DNA of 43,510 nucleotides from Pseudomonas sp. MYb60 (GCF_002979555.1 NZ_PCOZ01000026.1:1-43510), one strand, 5' to 3'; shown: positions 1 to 7,364, counted from the stretch's first letter. Program-made: numbers and translations. Notes: generated by a model from the letters alone, not told the origin.

Positions 1-378
1 ACCGCCGTTATCGATGGGTGGTGCGGGTGGAGATACATCATCATCATCTGCAAAAAGCTCCGGAAACAATCTCTTCAAAAACGCGAGCCATTCATCTGAC
101 GCGTCTTTCTTCAGTTGCTCGATGATCTCCTTGAACTTCTCCTCACCGAGTTTTTCGCGCAGCTCATTGAGTTTGTTGCGCAACTCCTGCTCGGTCTGAG
201 TCTTGGACGTCTTTTGGGCATCCTCCAGGTCCTTGAGCAGCTTTGAAACGGTCTCCTTATCGGCATCGACTTTCTGAGTCTCGTCGGTTGCGTCCTGCGT
301 GTTTCCCGAACTGCCCGCAAAACTACCGCCACTCAACTGCCCCCACGACACCTGGGCTGGCATGTGCGCCCCTCGCAT
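1..378 (-). CDS. Candidate type III-secreted (harpin-like?) protein, 3' end outside window
   Basis: Seen: 126 open codons run from ATG at 378 off the left edge. An AGGAGG sits 8 nt before this ATG, so I prefer it to the ATG at 363. The product starts MRGAHMPAQVSWGQL and is rich in Ser, Gly, Gln and Thr over the first 35 residues. A highly charged, probably coiled-coil helix follows (about 40-105), then an acidic DDDD stretch and a PPAPP segment. There is no cysteine. A HrpL-type box lies 30 bp upstream. Known: type III effectors and harpins have polar, Ser-rich, export-competent N-termini, and harpins lack Cys. Inference: this is a HrpL-regulated type III substrate, perhaps the N-terminal half of a HrpW/HopAK1-like protein. 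I do not recognise a named family. It occupies the place after flgE where flgF is usually found. The coding frame is sure; the function is tentative. Confidence 0.75.
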   Translation of the reverse strand, partial: MRGAHMPAQVSWGQLSGGSFAGSSGNTQDATDETQKVDADKETVSKLLKDLEDAQKTSKTQTEQELRNKLNELREKLGEEKFKEIIEQLKKDASDEWLAFLKRLFPELFADDDDVSPPAPPIDNGG

Positions 379-408
379 AGACAACGCCTCCTATCCTCGT
401 AGGCCCTA

Positions 409-437
409 TAAGTGGCGAAGAGGACGTAGTCCGTTCC
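409..437 (-). promoter_or_regulatory. HrpL-type promoter (hrp box)
   Basis: On the minus strand the sequence reads GGAACG, 16 nt, CCACTTA. The hrp-box consensus recognised by the ECF sigma factor HrpL is GGAACC-N15/16-CCACNNA, so only the sixth base differs. Its distance to the Shine-Dalgarno (387-392) and ATG (378) fits a start about 25 nt upstream of the gene. No hrp or type III secretion genes are in the window, so HrpL itself must be encoded elsewhere. Confidence 0.65.
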
Positions 438-505
438 ACCAAGACCTGTCACTGCGTGTCTGTGCAAATACCGGGAAAAGGGCCCTCCCCTACAAAATGA
501 AAACC

Positions 506-534
506 AAAAAAAAACCCCTCATCGAGGGGTTTTT
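506..534 (-). terminator. Rho-independent terminator after flgE
   Basis: An 8-bp or longer stem (AACCCCTC / GAGGGGTT, 3-nt loop) is followed on the minus strand by an uninterrupted run of nine T. It lies 26 bp beyond the flgE stop and closes the flgBCDE transcript. Confidence 0.85.
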
Positions 535-559
535 CCGGGTTGGTCTCAGGCCACCCGCA

Positions 560-1852
560 TCACGTCATCTGAATGATCGTCTGCATGATGGTGCTCTGGG
601 TGGAGATGGTCTTGGCGTTCGCCTGGTAGTTGCTCTGGGCCTTGATCAGGTCCACCAGCTCGTTGGTCAGGTTGACGTTGGAGTTCTCCAGGGAGTTGGC
701 CACGATCGAACCCAAGGTGCCCGCTTGTGGGGTGTCATAGCCTGGCTGACCGGAAGCGAAGGTCTCTCTCCAGGTGGTGCCGCCCGAGGGCTGCAGGCCC
801 TGTTCGTTGTTGAAGCTGGCCAGGGAGATCTGGCCGATGGCCTTGCTCTGCTGGTTGCTGAAGGTGGCGAACAGAACGCCGCTGCCGTCGATTTTCAAGC
901 CGGTGATCTGGCCGGTGGCGTAGCCATCGGTGACCGGCGGGTTACGGTAGCTGGCGGAGTTGTACTGGGTGATGTTGGACATGTTCACGGCGATGCTTTT
1001 GGCATCGGCACCGTTGTCTTTCCATACACCGTCAACCAGGGAACCCGGGTTCCAGTCAGCAATGGTCCACGTGGTGTTGGACACCGTCGCAGGTGGCACG
1101 GTGATCGACTCGAGCTTGCCCGCACCGTCGAACGACAACAGCCGGCCGACAGGCGCGGTGGTGGTACCGTCGGGGTTACGTCCGTCGATCTGGGTGTAGG
1201 CCATCCATTTGTTGGAGTCGGTCTTCACCATGTACTGCACCATGGCGTGGGCATTGCCTTGGGAATCGTACAACGTGGTGCTGTACTGCGTGGTGAACGT
1301 GCTGGTATCGGTGGCGTTGAACGGCTTGGTGGTCTGGTCGATCACCGGCTCGGACGAATTCAGGTTGCTGGTGGAGTCGACTTTGCTGGAAGCCTGCGGT
1401 GGCAGGTTCGACAGGTTCAGTTGAAGGTCGGTCAGCGCACCCTTGATGATCTTGCCGTCCGCATCGGCCGCGTAGCCTTGCAGGCGTGAAGTGCCGGTGT
1501 TGTTGGTGATAAAGCCGTCTTTGTCGGCACGGAACGCGCCGCTGCGGGTGTATTCCAGCGAGCCGTCGCTGCCCTTCTGCACGAAGAAGCCGCCGCCCTG
1601 GATCGCCATGTCCAGGATGCCGCCGCTGCCATTCACGTCACCCTGGGTGAATTGCTGGGACACAGCCGCCAGGTTCACACCGTTACCGATGCTGTTCTGG
1701 CCGGTGCCCAGCTTGGACGCGGCGTAAATGTCGGCGAACTCTGCGCGGGACGACTTGAAGCCGGTGGTCGCGACGTTGGCGATGTTGTTGCCGGTCACGT
1801 CCAGTTGTTTGTTGGCCGCATAGAGGCCGCTAAGGCCGATATTAAAAGACAT
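560..1852 (-). CDS. flgE: Flagellar hook protein FlgE
   Basis: 430 residues. FlgE polymerises into the hook, the universal joint between the rod and the filament. The N-terminus (MSFNIGLSGLYAANKQLDV, then GNNIANVATTGFK at about 21-33) is the conserved flagellar rod/hook motif. The C-terminus (NELVDLIKAQSNYQANAKT, then QTIIQMT) is the matching helix that packs against it in the core. The middle is the variable surface domain. The ATG at 1852 is preceded by a GGGAGAG ribosome site. It is the last gene of a flgB-C-D-E transcript, 31 bp after flgD, and is followed by a strong terminator. In many pseudomonads flgFGHIJKL follow directly; here they do not appear within the window. Confidence 0.97.
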   Translation of the reverse strand: MSFNIGLSGLYAANKQLDVTGNNIANVATTGFKSSRAEFADIYAASKLGTGQNSIGNGVNLAAVSQQFTQGDVNGSGGILDMAIQGGGFFVQKGSDGSLEYTRSGAFRADKDGFITNNTGTSRLQGYAADADGKIIKGALTDLQLNLSNLPPQASSKVDSTSNLNSSEPVIDQTTKPFNATDTSTFTTQYSTTLYDSQGNAHAMVQYMVKTDSNKWMAYTQIDGRNPDGTTTAPVGRLLSFDGAGKLESITVPPATVSNTTWTIADWNPGSLVDGVWKDNGADAKSIAVNMSNITQYNSASYRNPPVTDGYATGQITGLKIDGSGVLFATFSNQQSKAIGQISLASFNNEQGLQPSGGTTWRETFASGQPGYDTPQAGTLGSIVANSLENSNVNLTNELVDLIKAQSNYQANAKTISTQSTIMQTIIQMT

Positions 1853-1883
1853 GTTTCTCTCCCTCTGCCGTATTTAGCCGGCT

Positions 1884-2606
1884 CTATGTACCGATAGTCT
1901 GAATTTGCGACAGCTTGACGCTGCCCATGCCGCCCGCGAGGTTCAGCACCATTTCGCCGCCGGTCTTGCTCAAGGTCACGCTGGTGACCGTGGCTGGCAG
2001 CGACGTCACCAGGGCAACCGAGTCACCCGCGTCATTCTTGGTGGTGGCATTGAAGGTGTAGGTGCCGGCAGCGGCCACTTCACCTGCATCGTTCTTGCCA
2101 TCCCAGATAAAGTCGGCGGTGCCGGCGCTCTGGGCACCCATGTTGATGGTGCGCACCACGTTGCCGTTCGCGTCGGTGATCTTCACCGCCACGTTGCCGG
2201 TTGCCGCGGTTACAGCGACCGAGCCGGTCATGCTCTTGCTGGTGTCTACCAGGGCCTTGTCGGTCTGGGTGATGATCGAACGCCCCACCAGCGACGACGC
2301 CTGCAACGCCTGCGAAGAGCTGAAGTTGCTGGAGATCGCATTCACCGAATCGTTCAGGGTGTTGATGCCTTCCAGGCTGCTGAACTGAGCCAACTGAGCC
2401 ACGAACGCGCCGTTGTCTTGCGGCGACAGCGGGTTCTGGTTTTTCAGCTGGGTGACCAGCAGTTGCAGGAACGCATCCTTGCCCAGGGACTGATTACCCG
2501 TGGCAGCACTGGCAGTGCTCGCGACGTTGTTCGTAGCAGTGGTGACCTTGGTGTTGAACAGGTCCTGCACCGCGGTGTTGGTTGATGTGGTATCAACAAT
2601 GGCCAT
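1884..2606 (-). CDS. flgD: Hook-capping (hook assembly scaffold) protein FlgD
   Basis: 240 residues. FlgD sits at the tip of the growing hook and guides FlgE polymerisation; it is discarded when the hook is finished. The conserved N-terminal core is visible at about 40-80 (LGKDAFLQLLVTQLKNQNP, then PQDNGAFVAQLAQFSSLEGI). Next comes a region with the FlgD Ig-like fold (GNVAVKITDANGNVVRT, DFIWDGKNDAG), and the protein ends in a short Gly-rich tail. It lies between flgC (15 bp upstream) and flgE (31 bp downstream) in the flgBCDE transcript. Length and motifs are normal for the family. Confidence 0.96.
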   Translation of the reverse strand: MAIVDTTSTNTAVQDLFNTKVTTATNNVASTASAATGNQSLGKDAFLQLLVTQLKNQNPLSPQDNGAFVAQLAQFSSLEGINTLNDSVNAISSNFSSSQALQASSLVGRSIITQTDKALVDTSKSMTGSVAVTAATGNVAVKITDANGNVVRTINMGAQSAGTADFIWDGKNDAGEVAAAGTYTFNATTKNDAGDSVALVTSLPATVTSVTLSKTGGEMVLNLAGGMGSVKLSQIQTIGT

Positions 2607-2621
2607 CTTCGGCGCCCCTTA

Positions 2622-3065
2622 TCACTGACCCAGGGTCAGGACCTTCTGCATCATGGTTTTGGCGGTGTTCATCATTTCCGCGTTGGTCTGGAACGAACGG
2701 CTGGCGGAAATCATGTCGGCCATTTCCTCGACCACGTTGACGTTGGGGTAGTACACGTAACCCTTTTCGTTCGCGGCGGGGTGGTTGGGTTCGTAGCGCG
2801 CTTCGAGGTTGCTCTGGTCTTCGACCACGCCCAGCACCTGCACACCCGAACCTGCGGCGCCCTGCTCCTGGAACAGCGAAGGGCTGCCGCCGTTCTGGCC
2901 AGCCTGGAACATGGTGGCGAACACCGGGTGACGGGCACGGTAGGTCTGGTCAATGCTCGACGACACGGTCTCGGCGTTGGCGATGTTACTGGCGACGGTG
3001 TTCAGACGCGTGGTCTGGGCGCTCATGCCACTACCGGCAATATTGAAAACACTGGACAGGGACAT
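2622..3065 (-). CDS. flgC: Flagellar basal-body proximal rod protein FlgC
   Basis: 147 residues. With FlgB, FlgF and FliE, FlgC forms the proximal rod in the periplasm that transmits torque from the motor. The N-terminus carries the rod/hook signature (MSGQTTRL-type segment, then NTVASNIANAET at about 22-33). The C-terminus has the family motif VNVVEEMADMISASRSFQT with AKTMMQKVLTLGQ. It begins 3 bp after the flgB stop, so the two are almost certainly translationally coupled. It is full length and unremarkable. Confidence 0.96.
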   Translation of the reverse strand: MSLSSVFNIAGSGMSAQTTRLNTVASNIANAETVSSSIDQTYRARHPVFATMFQAGQNGGSPSLFQEQGAAGSGVQVLGVVEDQSNLEARYEPNHPAANEKGYVYYPNVNVVEEMADMISASRSFQTNAEMMNTAKTMMQKVLTLGQ

Positions 3066-3068
3066 GGC

Positions 3069-3476
3069 TTACTCTCCGCGCAGGGCTGACATCAGCCCTT
3101 TGAATTTGCTGTTGAGCAGGGTGAAGCTGGCCTGGAAATTCACCGAGTTCTCGGCGTAGGCCGATTGCTCCAGCTGGGCATCGACGGTGTTCTGGTCGAT
3201 GGACGGCTGCATCGGCGTGCGATACAGCAGCGACTCGTCACCATTGCTCAGGCCTTGCGCTTCAATATGACGGTTGTTGGTCATGTTCAGGGCGAAGGTG
3301 CCGTTCTTGGTCTTGTCCTGCTGTGCAGCGAGCACGGCGGAGAAGTCCAGGTCCCGAGCCTTGTAGTTCGGGGTGTCGGCGTTGGCAATGTTGTTGGCCA
3401 GGACTTCGGCACGCTGGGCGCGGAAGCCCAGGGCTTGTTCGTGGATACCGAGCGCTTTATCGAAGCTGATGCTCAT
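3069..3476 (-). CDS. flgB: Flagellar basal-body proximal rod protein FlgB
   Basis: 135 residues. FlgB is a proximal rod subunit and the first gene of the flgBCDE operon. I start at ATG 3476 (MSISFDKALGIHEQALGFR), which has GAAGG about 8 nt upstream; the in-frame TTG at 3491 would add five residues that are not typical of the family. The motif AEVLANNIANADTPNYKARD at about 25-44 is the classical rod-protein signature. The C-terminal helix (SAYAENSVNFQASFTLLNSK) pairs with it. A sigma-54 -24/-12 element lies 48-62 bp upstream. Confidence 0.95.
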   Translation of the reverse strand: MSISFDKALGIHEQALGFRAQRAEVLANNIANADTPNYKARDLDFSAVLAAQQDKTKNGTFALNMTNNRHIEAQGLSNGDESLLYRTPMQPSIDQNTVDAQLEQSAYAENSVNFQASFTLLNSKFKGLMSALRGE

Positions 3477-3523
3477 GGCGGAAACCTTCAAGGGCTGACC
3501 TGCTGTACGTTGACAGGGTTATA

Positions 3524-3538
3524 GCAAGGTGTGTGCCA
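3524..3538 (-). promoter_or_regulatory. Sigma-54 promoter of flgBCDE
   Basis: The minus strand reads TGGCACACACCTTGC, a full match to the -24/-12 consensus TGGCAC-N5-TTGC. It is 48-62 bp upstream of the flgB start. In pseudomonads the hook-basal-body genes are class III, transcribed by RpoN with the enhancer-binding protein FleR. Confidence 0.88.
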
Positions 3539-3576
3539 GTTTGAGCGAGGCCCGTATTTAAAGGGCTTGAGGGGCG

Positions 3577-3655
3577 ATTGCCGAGCGGCAATGCCAGAAA
3601 AGCGGCAAGCGGTTTCCGCGTGGCGCCAGTAAAGCGGCAATCCAGGGTTGCCGCT
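3577..3655. promoter_or_regulatory. Cluster of five CGGCAA half-sites upstream of the flgB sigma-54 promoter
   Basis: CGGCAA/TTGCCG occurs five times in 79 bp. ATTGCCG-AG-CGGCAAT (3577-3592) is a dyad with 7-bp arms. A single AGCGGCAA lies at 3601-3608. AGCGGCAA-N7-TTGCCGCT (3633-3655) is a second dyad with 8-bp arms. Lying 39-117 bp upstream of the -24 element, this is where an enhancer-binding protein such as FleR would be expected to bind. The repeats are seen; the binding protein is inferred. Confidence 0.5.
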
Positions 3656-3672
3656 TCACCTGAACTTGCCAC

Positions 3673-3709
3673 AAAAAAAATGTGGGAGGGGGCAAGCCCC
3701 CTCCCACAT
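3673..3709 (-). terminator. REP palindrome acting as cheV-cheR terminator
   Basis: The perfect palindrome TGTGGGAGGGGGC-AA-GCCCCCTCCCACA (3681-3708) belongs to the REP family seen at several places in this window. On the minus strand it is followed immediately by eight T (3673-3680), and it starts 17 bp beyond the cheR stop. It therefore has the form of an intrinsic terminator for the cheVR transcript. Confidence 0.75.
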
Positions 3710-3726
3710 TGTTGACCCAGTATTGC

Positions 3727-4554
3727 TTACTTGGCCTGGTAGATGATCCCCGGGCTGCATTGCACCATCTGGTAGTGGTCCGGCAAACCGTTCAGCGCTT
3801 CGGAAGCCCCGAGGAACAGGTAGCCGCCGCGCTTGAGGGTGCCGTGGATGCGCAGCAGGATGTCTTTCTTCACCTCGGCAGAGAAGTAGATCAGCACGTT
3901 GCGGCAGAACACCATGTCGAACTTGCCCAGGCTGGCGTAGCTGTCCAGCAGGTTGAACGAGCGGAACTCCACGCGGCTCTTGATCGGCGCCTTGACCGCC
4001 CAGCGCCCTGCCCCTTTCGGGTCGAAATAACGCTGCAAGCGTTCCTGGGACAGGCCGCGCCCCAGCGCCAGGCTGTCGTATTCACCGGTCTTGCAGTTGG
4101 TGAGCATGGTACCGGACAGGTCGGTGGCAACAATCTGCGCACCGGCCTTCAACTGGCCCATGTTGGTTCGTTCGAATTCGTCGATGGACATCGAGATCGA
4201 ATACGGCTCCTGCCCCGAAGAGCACGCCGCCGACCAGATACGCAGGCGCTGGCCCGGGCTGGCCTTGATGGCCTCCGGCAACACTTTGCTCTTGAGCACC
4301 TCGAAGGGGTAGGTATCACGAAACCACAAGGTTTCGTTGGTGGTCATCGCATCGACCACCATTTCCTTGAGCCCACTACGCGGCTGCCCCTGGATCCGCT
4401 GCACCAGCTCGCCCAACGACTTGATGCCCTGCTGCTCCATCAATTTGTTGAGACGGCTGGATACCAGGTACTGCTTGTTTTCACCGAGCAATATGCCACA
4501 GGCTTTTTCCAGGAAGACCCGGAACTGTTCAAAATCCAAATTACCCGTAGACAC
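3727..4554 (-). CDS. cheR: Chemotaxis protein methyltransferase CheR
   Basis: 275 residues from GTG at 4554 (STGNLDFEQFRVFLEKACG), the start that gives the usual CheR length; an upstream in-frame ATG at 4683 would overlap cheV and add 43 uncharacteristic residues. CheR transfers methyl groups from S-adenosylmethionine to glutamates of chemoreceptors, adapting the cell to a stimulus. An N-terminal helical domain (about 1-75) is followed by the SAM-binding fold with LRIWSAACSSGQEPYS, FDMVFCRNVLIYFS and GGYLFLGASEAL. It follows cheV by 43 bp in a two-gene unit and ends in a REP-type terminator. Confidence 0.94.
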   Translation of the reverse strand: MSTGNLDFEQFRVFLEKACGILLGENKQYLVSSRLNKLMEQQGIKSLGELVQRIQGQPRSGLKEMVVDAMTTNETLWFRDTYPFEVLKSKVLPEAIKASPGQRLRIWSAACSSGQEPYSISMSIDEFERTNMGQLKAGAQIVATDLSGTMLTNCKTGEYDSLALGRGLSQERLQRYFDPKGAGRWAVKAPIKSRVEFRSFNLLDSYASLGKFDMVFCRNVLIYFSAEVKKDILLRIHGTLKRGGYLFLGASEALNGLPDHYQMVQCSPGIIYQAK

Positions 4555-4597
4555 TGATACCGCCTCTAAAATCGTATGACCGCCAGGGACAGAAACC

Positions 4598-5530
4598 CTA
4601 GCCGTGATCTGCTGCCTTGATCCGGTCGACAACCCGGCTTGCCAGGTCATCAGGACGGAATTTGGCCAGGAAGTCATCGGCACCGACTTTCTTGACCATC
4701 GCCTGGTTGAATACGCCCGACAAGGAAGTATGCAGGATGATATGCAATTTTTGCATGCGTGGGTCGCTGCGTATCTCGGCCGTGAGGGTGTAGCCGTCCA
4801 TTTCCGGCATCTCGATGTCGGAAATCATCATCAGAAACTCTTCTTCCGGCTTCTTGCCTTCGTCTACCAGCTTGCGCAAGTAGTCCAGCGCCTGGCGGCC
4901 GTCGTTGAGGGCAACCACGTCGACGCCGACGGTTTGCAGGCAACGGGTCACCTGCTTGCGTGCCACCGAGGAATCGTCCACCGTCAATACGCGCAGGGAG
5001 ATCGCCTTGTGGGCAGTCTCCGCGTCGACGACACCGACGGAAATCGATTCAGAGGTCGGCGCCACTTCAGCGAGAATCTTCTCCACGTCGATGATTTCCA
5101 CCAACTGGTTATCGACCCGCGTCACTGCCGTGAGGTAGTGATCGCGCCCGGTGCCCTTGGGCGGTGGATGGATCTCTTCCCAGTTCATGTTGACGATGCG
5201 CTCCACCGAGCGCACCAGGAAACCCTGGGTCTTGGTGTTGTACTCAGTGATGATCACGAACGGGTTCTCACGGTCCTGCAAACCCGCCGAACCGGTGGCC
5301 AGTGCCAGGTCAAGAATCGGGATAGTCGCACCACGAATGTTGGCTACGCCACACACCACCGGGCTGGACTTGGGCATGATCGTCAGCTTGGGGCACTGCA
5401 ACACTTCCCGCACCTTGAACACGTTGATGCCATATAGCTGTTTGCCGTCCAGGCGAAAAAGCAACAACTCCAGGCGATTCTGCCCTACCAGCTGTGTTCG
5501 CTGGTTTACTGAATCCATTACACCTGCCAT
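4598..5530 (-). CDS. cheV: Chemotaxis coupling protein CheV (CheW-REC fusion)
   Basis: 310 residues. CheV joins a CheW-like receptor/kinase coupling domain (about 15-155, with GINVFKVREVLQCPKL and IRGATIPILDLA) to a C-terminal receiver domain (about 180-305). The receiver has the acidic pair D185-D186, the phospho-acceptor D238 in ISDIEMPEMDGY, the conserved Thr in HTSLSG and the Lys in LAKF, so it should be phosphorylatable by CheA. The ATG at 5530 has AGGAG 7 nt upstream. cheV and cheR form a class IV motility unit in pseudomonads, but I could not find a convincing FliA promoter in front of it. Confidence 0.95.
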   Translation of the reverse strand: MAGVMDSVNQRTQLVGQNRLELLLFRLDGKQLYGINVFKVREVLQCPKLTIMPKSSPVVCGVANIRGATIPILDLALATGSAGLQDRENPFVIITEYNTKTQGFLVRSVERIVNMNWEEIHPPPKGTGRDHYLTAVTRVDNQLVEIIDVEKILAEVAPTSESISVGVVDAETAHKAISLRVLTVDDSSVARKQVTRCLQTVGVDVVALNDGRQALDYLRKLVDEGKKPEEEFLMMISDIEMPEMDGYTLTAEIRSDPRMQKLHIILHTSLSGVFNQAMVKKVGADDFLAKFRPDDLASRVVDRIKAADHG

Positions 5531-5597
5531 GCCCTGACTCCTACCTTAAACCTTCGGCCATACCTACAAGGGCTGCGACGCGCACCCGACGCTAAAC

Positions 5598-5612
5598 GGC
5601 ACGAGCTTTGCT
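5598..5612 (+). promoter_or_regulatory. Sigma-54-like promoter before flgA
   Basis: The sequence GGCACGAGCTTTGCT has GG and GC separated by the required 10 nt and matches GGCACG-N4-TTGC. flgA is a class II (FleQ/RpoN) gene in P. aeruginosa, so this is expected. The -12 GC is only 12 bp before the flgA ATG, which would leave almost no leader. Confidence 0.55.
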
Positions 5613-5623
5613 ATTTATTGGCT

Positions 5624-6385
5624 ATGGATATTAAAACGACAGTTTCCCGACGCCCTCTCAAACGGTACGCCAGATTGCTCTGCGCACCGCTGGCGCTGCT
5701 CGCCATGGGCCTCGGCGCCCCGGCCCGCGCAGACAACGTCACCCTGCCTGATCTACTTATCGGCGTCACCCAGGGCTTTCTTGAATTCACTGTAGAAGAT
5801 TATCTGGCGACCACCCAGACACCGGGCCGCTATGAAATCCAGGTCAACCAGTTGGACCCGCGCCTGCGCATGCCAATGTGCGACAAGGAATTGACAGCCA
5901 CCCTCGAAAGCCCCGCCCAACCCATCGGCCGGGTGACCGTGCGTGTTCGCTGCGACGGCGCCTCGCCCTGGACGGTGTTCGTACCGGCCCAGGTGAAACT
6001 GTTCCGCGACGTGGTAGTCGTCGCCCGCCCCCTGAAACGCACCGGGATCATCGGCTTCGACGACGTGGTGCTGCGCGAACGGGACATCAGCCTGATCGGC
6101 CAGGGCTACCTGACGTCGGTGGACCAGGCCGTGGGGCAGAAGCTCACCCGACCTGTGGTCACCGACCAGGTCATCACGTTGGTCCACCTGGAACAGGCGG
6201 AGGTCATCCGCAAGGGCGATCAGGTGGTGATCTCCGCCAGCAGCGGCGCGCTGAATGTAAAGATGCCCGGCGAAGCCTTGTCCAACGGCGGCATGAGCGA
6301 GCAGATCCGGGTCAAGAACCTCAATTCCAATCGCGTGATCAAGGCTCGGGTGACCGCCCCCGGCCAAGTCGAGGTGGCTCTATAG
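5624..6385 (+). CDS. flgA: Flagellar P-ring assembly chaperone FlgA
   Basis: 253 residues from ATG 5624 (MDIKTTVSRRPLKRYARLL); an in-frame TTG lies 6 bp earlier. FlgA is a periplasmic chaperone for FlgI in P-ring assembly. A basic N-region, a hydrophobic stretch (LLCAPLALLAMGLG) and APARA form a Sec signal peptide, cleaved near residue 36. The mature part carries the FlgA/SAF-type region (RPLKRTGIIGFDDVVLRERD) and ends with SNRVIKARVTAPGQVEVAL. It is divergent from cheV and followed by flgMNZ. No good Shine-Dalgarno is visible, and a sigma-54 element lies very close to the start, so the exact start is the uncertain point. Confidence 0.93.
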   Translation: MDIKTTVSRRPLKRYARLLCAPLALLAMGLGAPARADNVTLPDLLIGVTQGFLEFTVEDYLATTQTPGRYEIQVNQLDPRLRMPMCDKELTATLESPAQPIGRVTVRVRCDGASPWTVFVPAQVKLFRDVVVVARPLKRTGIIGFDDVVLRERDISLIGQGYLTSVDQAVGQKLTRPVVTDQVITLVHLEQAEVIRKGDQVVISASSGALNVKMPGEALSNGGMSEQIRVKNLNSNRVIKARVTAPGQVEVAL

Positions 6386-6464
6386 ATCGCTGGTATCGGA
6401 CGCTGGGTTTTCCTACACTGTACGCACGTGGTTTGTGTGTGCAGGTTTATTGTCAAATCGAGCC

Positions 6465-6491
6465 TAAAGTTTGTCCGGGTATGGCCGAAAA
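6465..6491 (+). promoter_or_regulatory. FliA (sigma-28) promoter of flgMNZ
   Basis: TAAAGTTT, 11 nt, GCCGAAAA matches the flagellar sigma-28 consensus TAAAGTTT-N11-GCCGATAA in all but one base. It lies 36 bp upstream of the flgM ATG. FlgM therefore appears to be made from a promoter read by the sigma factor it inhibits. Confidence 0.9.
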
Positions 6492-6527
6492 CATGGCAAG
6501 CGTCCAAATACCCAGAGGTTTTTTATC

Positions 6528-6845
6528 ATGGTCATTGATTTCAATCGTTTGAATAACAGCCCGGCTTTAACCGGCAGCACGCGCACCACCGGTGCCAAGG
6601 ACAGCGCAGACGCCAAGCCCCTGGCCACCCAGGCAGAGCAGGCGAGCGCCAGTCAAAGCGGGGAATCCGTACATCTGAGCAACGAGGCTCAACAGTTGCA
6701 GAAGGTCACTGACTCGCTGCGCGATCAACCTATCGTCAACAAGGACCGTGTGGCCGAGTTGAAACAGGCAATCGCCGATGGCAGCTATAAAGTCGACAGC
6801 AACCGTGTAGCCAGCAAGCTGCTTAATTTCGAAGCCGAGCGCTAG
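6528..6845 (+). CDS. flgM: Anti-sigma-28 factor FlgM
   Basis: 105 residues from ATG 6528 (MVIDFNRLNNSPAL). FlgM binds FliA and holds it inactive until the hook-basal body is complete, then is exported through it. The N-terminal half is Ser/Thr/Gln/Ala-rich and probably disordered, as needed for export. The C-terminal half holds the FliA-binding helices (VHLSNEAQQLQKVTDSLRD, then DRVAELKQAIADGSYKVDS, ASKLLNFE). An earlier in-frame ATG at 6471 would place the start inside the FliA promoter, so it is rejected. AGAGG precedes the chosen start by about 10 nt. flgN follows after 48 bp. Confidence 0.94.
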   Translation: MVIDFNRLNNSPALTGSTRTTGAKDSADAKPLATQAEQASASQSGESVHLSNEAQQLQKVTDSLRDQPIVNKDRVAELKQAIADGSYKVDSNRVASKLLNFEAER

Positions 6846-6893
6846 GCACTGGCCTGCGCCGGGCTTTTGGACGCTTAAACCCCAAGGCCAGCC

Positions 6894-7364
6894 ATGCATC
6901 ACGACGAAAATCTGCTCCAACTGATCATTGATGATCTAGCGCCGACGCAACAATTGCTCGAGCTGCTCAAGGAAGAATCCCTGGCCCTGTACGGCCGGAA
7001 CATGCCGCTGCTGGAAGAAATCCTGGCGCGCAAGCAGTCGCTGATTGTCCTGCTGGAACAGCACGGCAAGAAGCGCAGCCAGATTCTCCTCAGCCTGGGC
7101 CTGCCCGCCGATCACGACGGCCTGGCACAACTCGCCAGCCACTCCTCGGTGGGCGATCAGTTGCTGGCGCAAAGCAAAGCACTCAATCATTTGCTTGCCC
7201 AATGCCAGGAAGCGAACCTGCTTAACGGCCAGTCGATCCAGCTTCAGCAAGCCACGACCGCCAATCAGTTGCGTATACTTCACGGCGGAGAGCCTCCGGC
7301 GCTTTACAACGCCCAGGGTTCCACCTCGCGCCTGCTCAAACCAGGCACCCGCAGCCAAGCCTGA
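6894..7364 (+). CDS. flgN: FlgK/FlgL export chaperone FlgN
   Basis: 156 residues, almost wholly helical. FlgN is the cytoplasmic chaperone for the hook-filament junction proteins FlgK and FlgL. The N-terminus (MHHDENLLQLIIDDL) and the Leu/Glu heptad-like pattern over residues 10-60, with LLEEILARKQSLIVLLEQH, are typical. The C-terminal part is Gln/Leu-rich (NGQSIQLQQATTANQLRIL), the region that binds cargo. It sits between flgM and flgZ in one transcriptional unit. Confidence 0.9.
   Translation: MHHDENLLQLIIDDLAPTQQLLELLKEESLALYGRNMPLLEEILARKQSLIVLLEQHGKKRSQILLSLGLPADHDGLAQLASHSSVGDQLLAQSKALNHLLAQCQEANLLNGQSIQLQQATTANQLRILHGGEPPALYNAQGSTSRLLKPGTRSQA

Noticed and set aside
299..1489. 396-codon plus-strand frame over flgE
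   Set aside because: It is antisense to flgE and crosses its terminator; no ribosome site or family features.
5531..5617. FliA promoter for cheV-cheR
   Set aside because: The leader has a GCCGAAGG block, but no TAAA at the right distance upstream.
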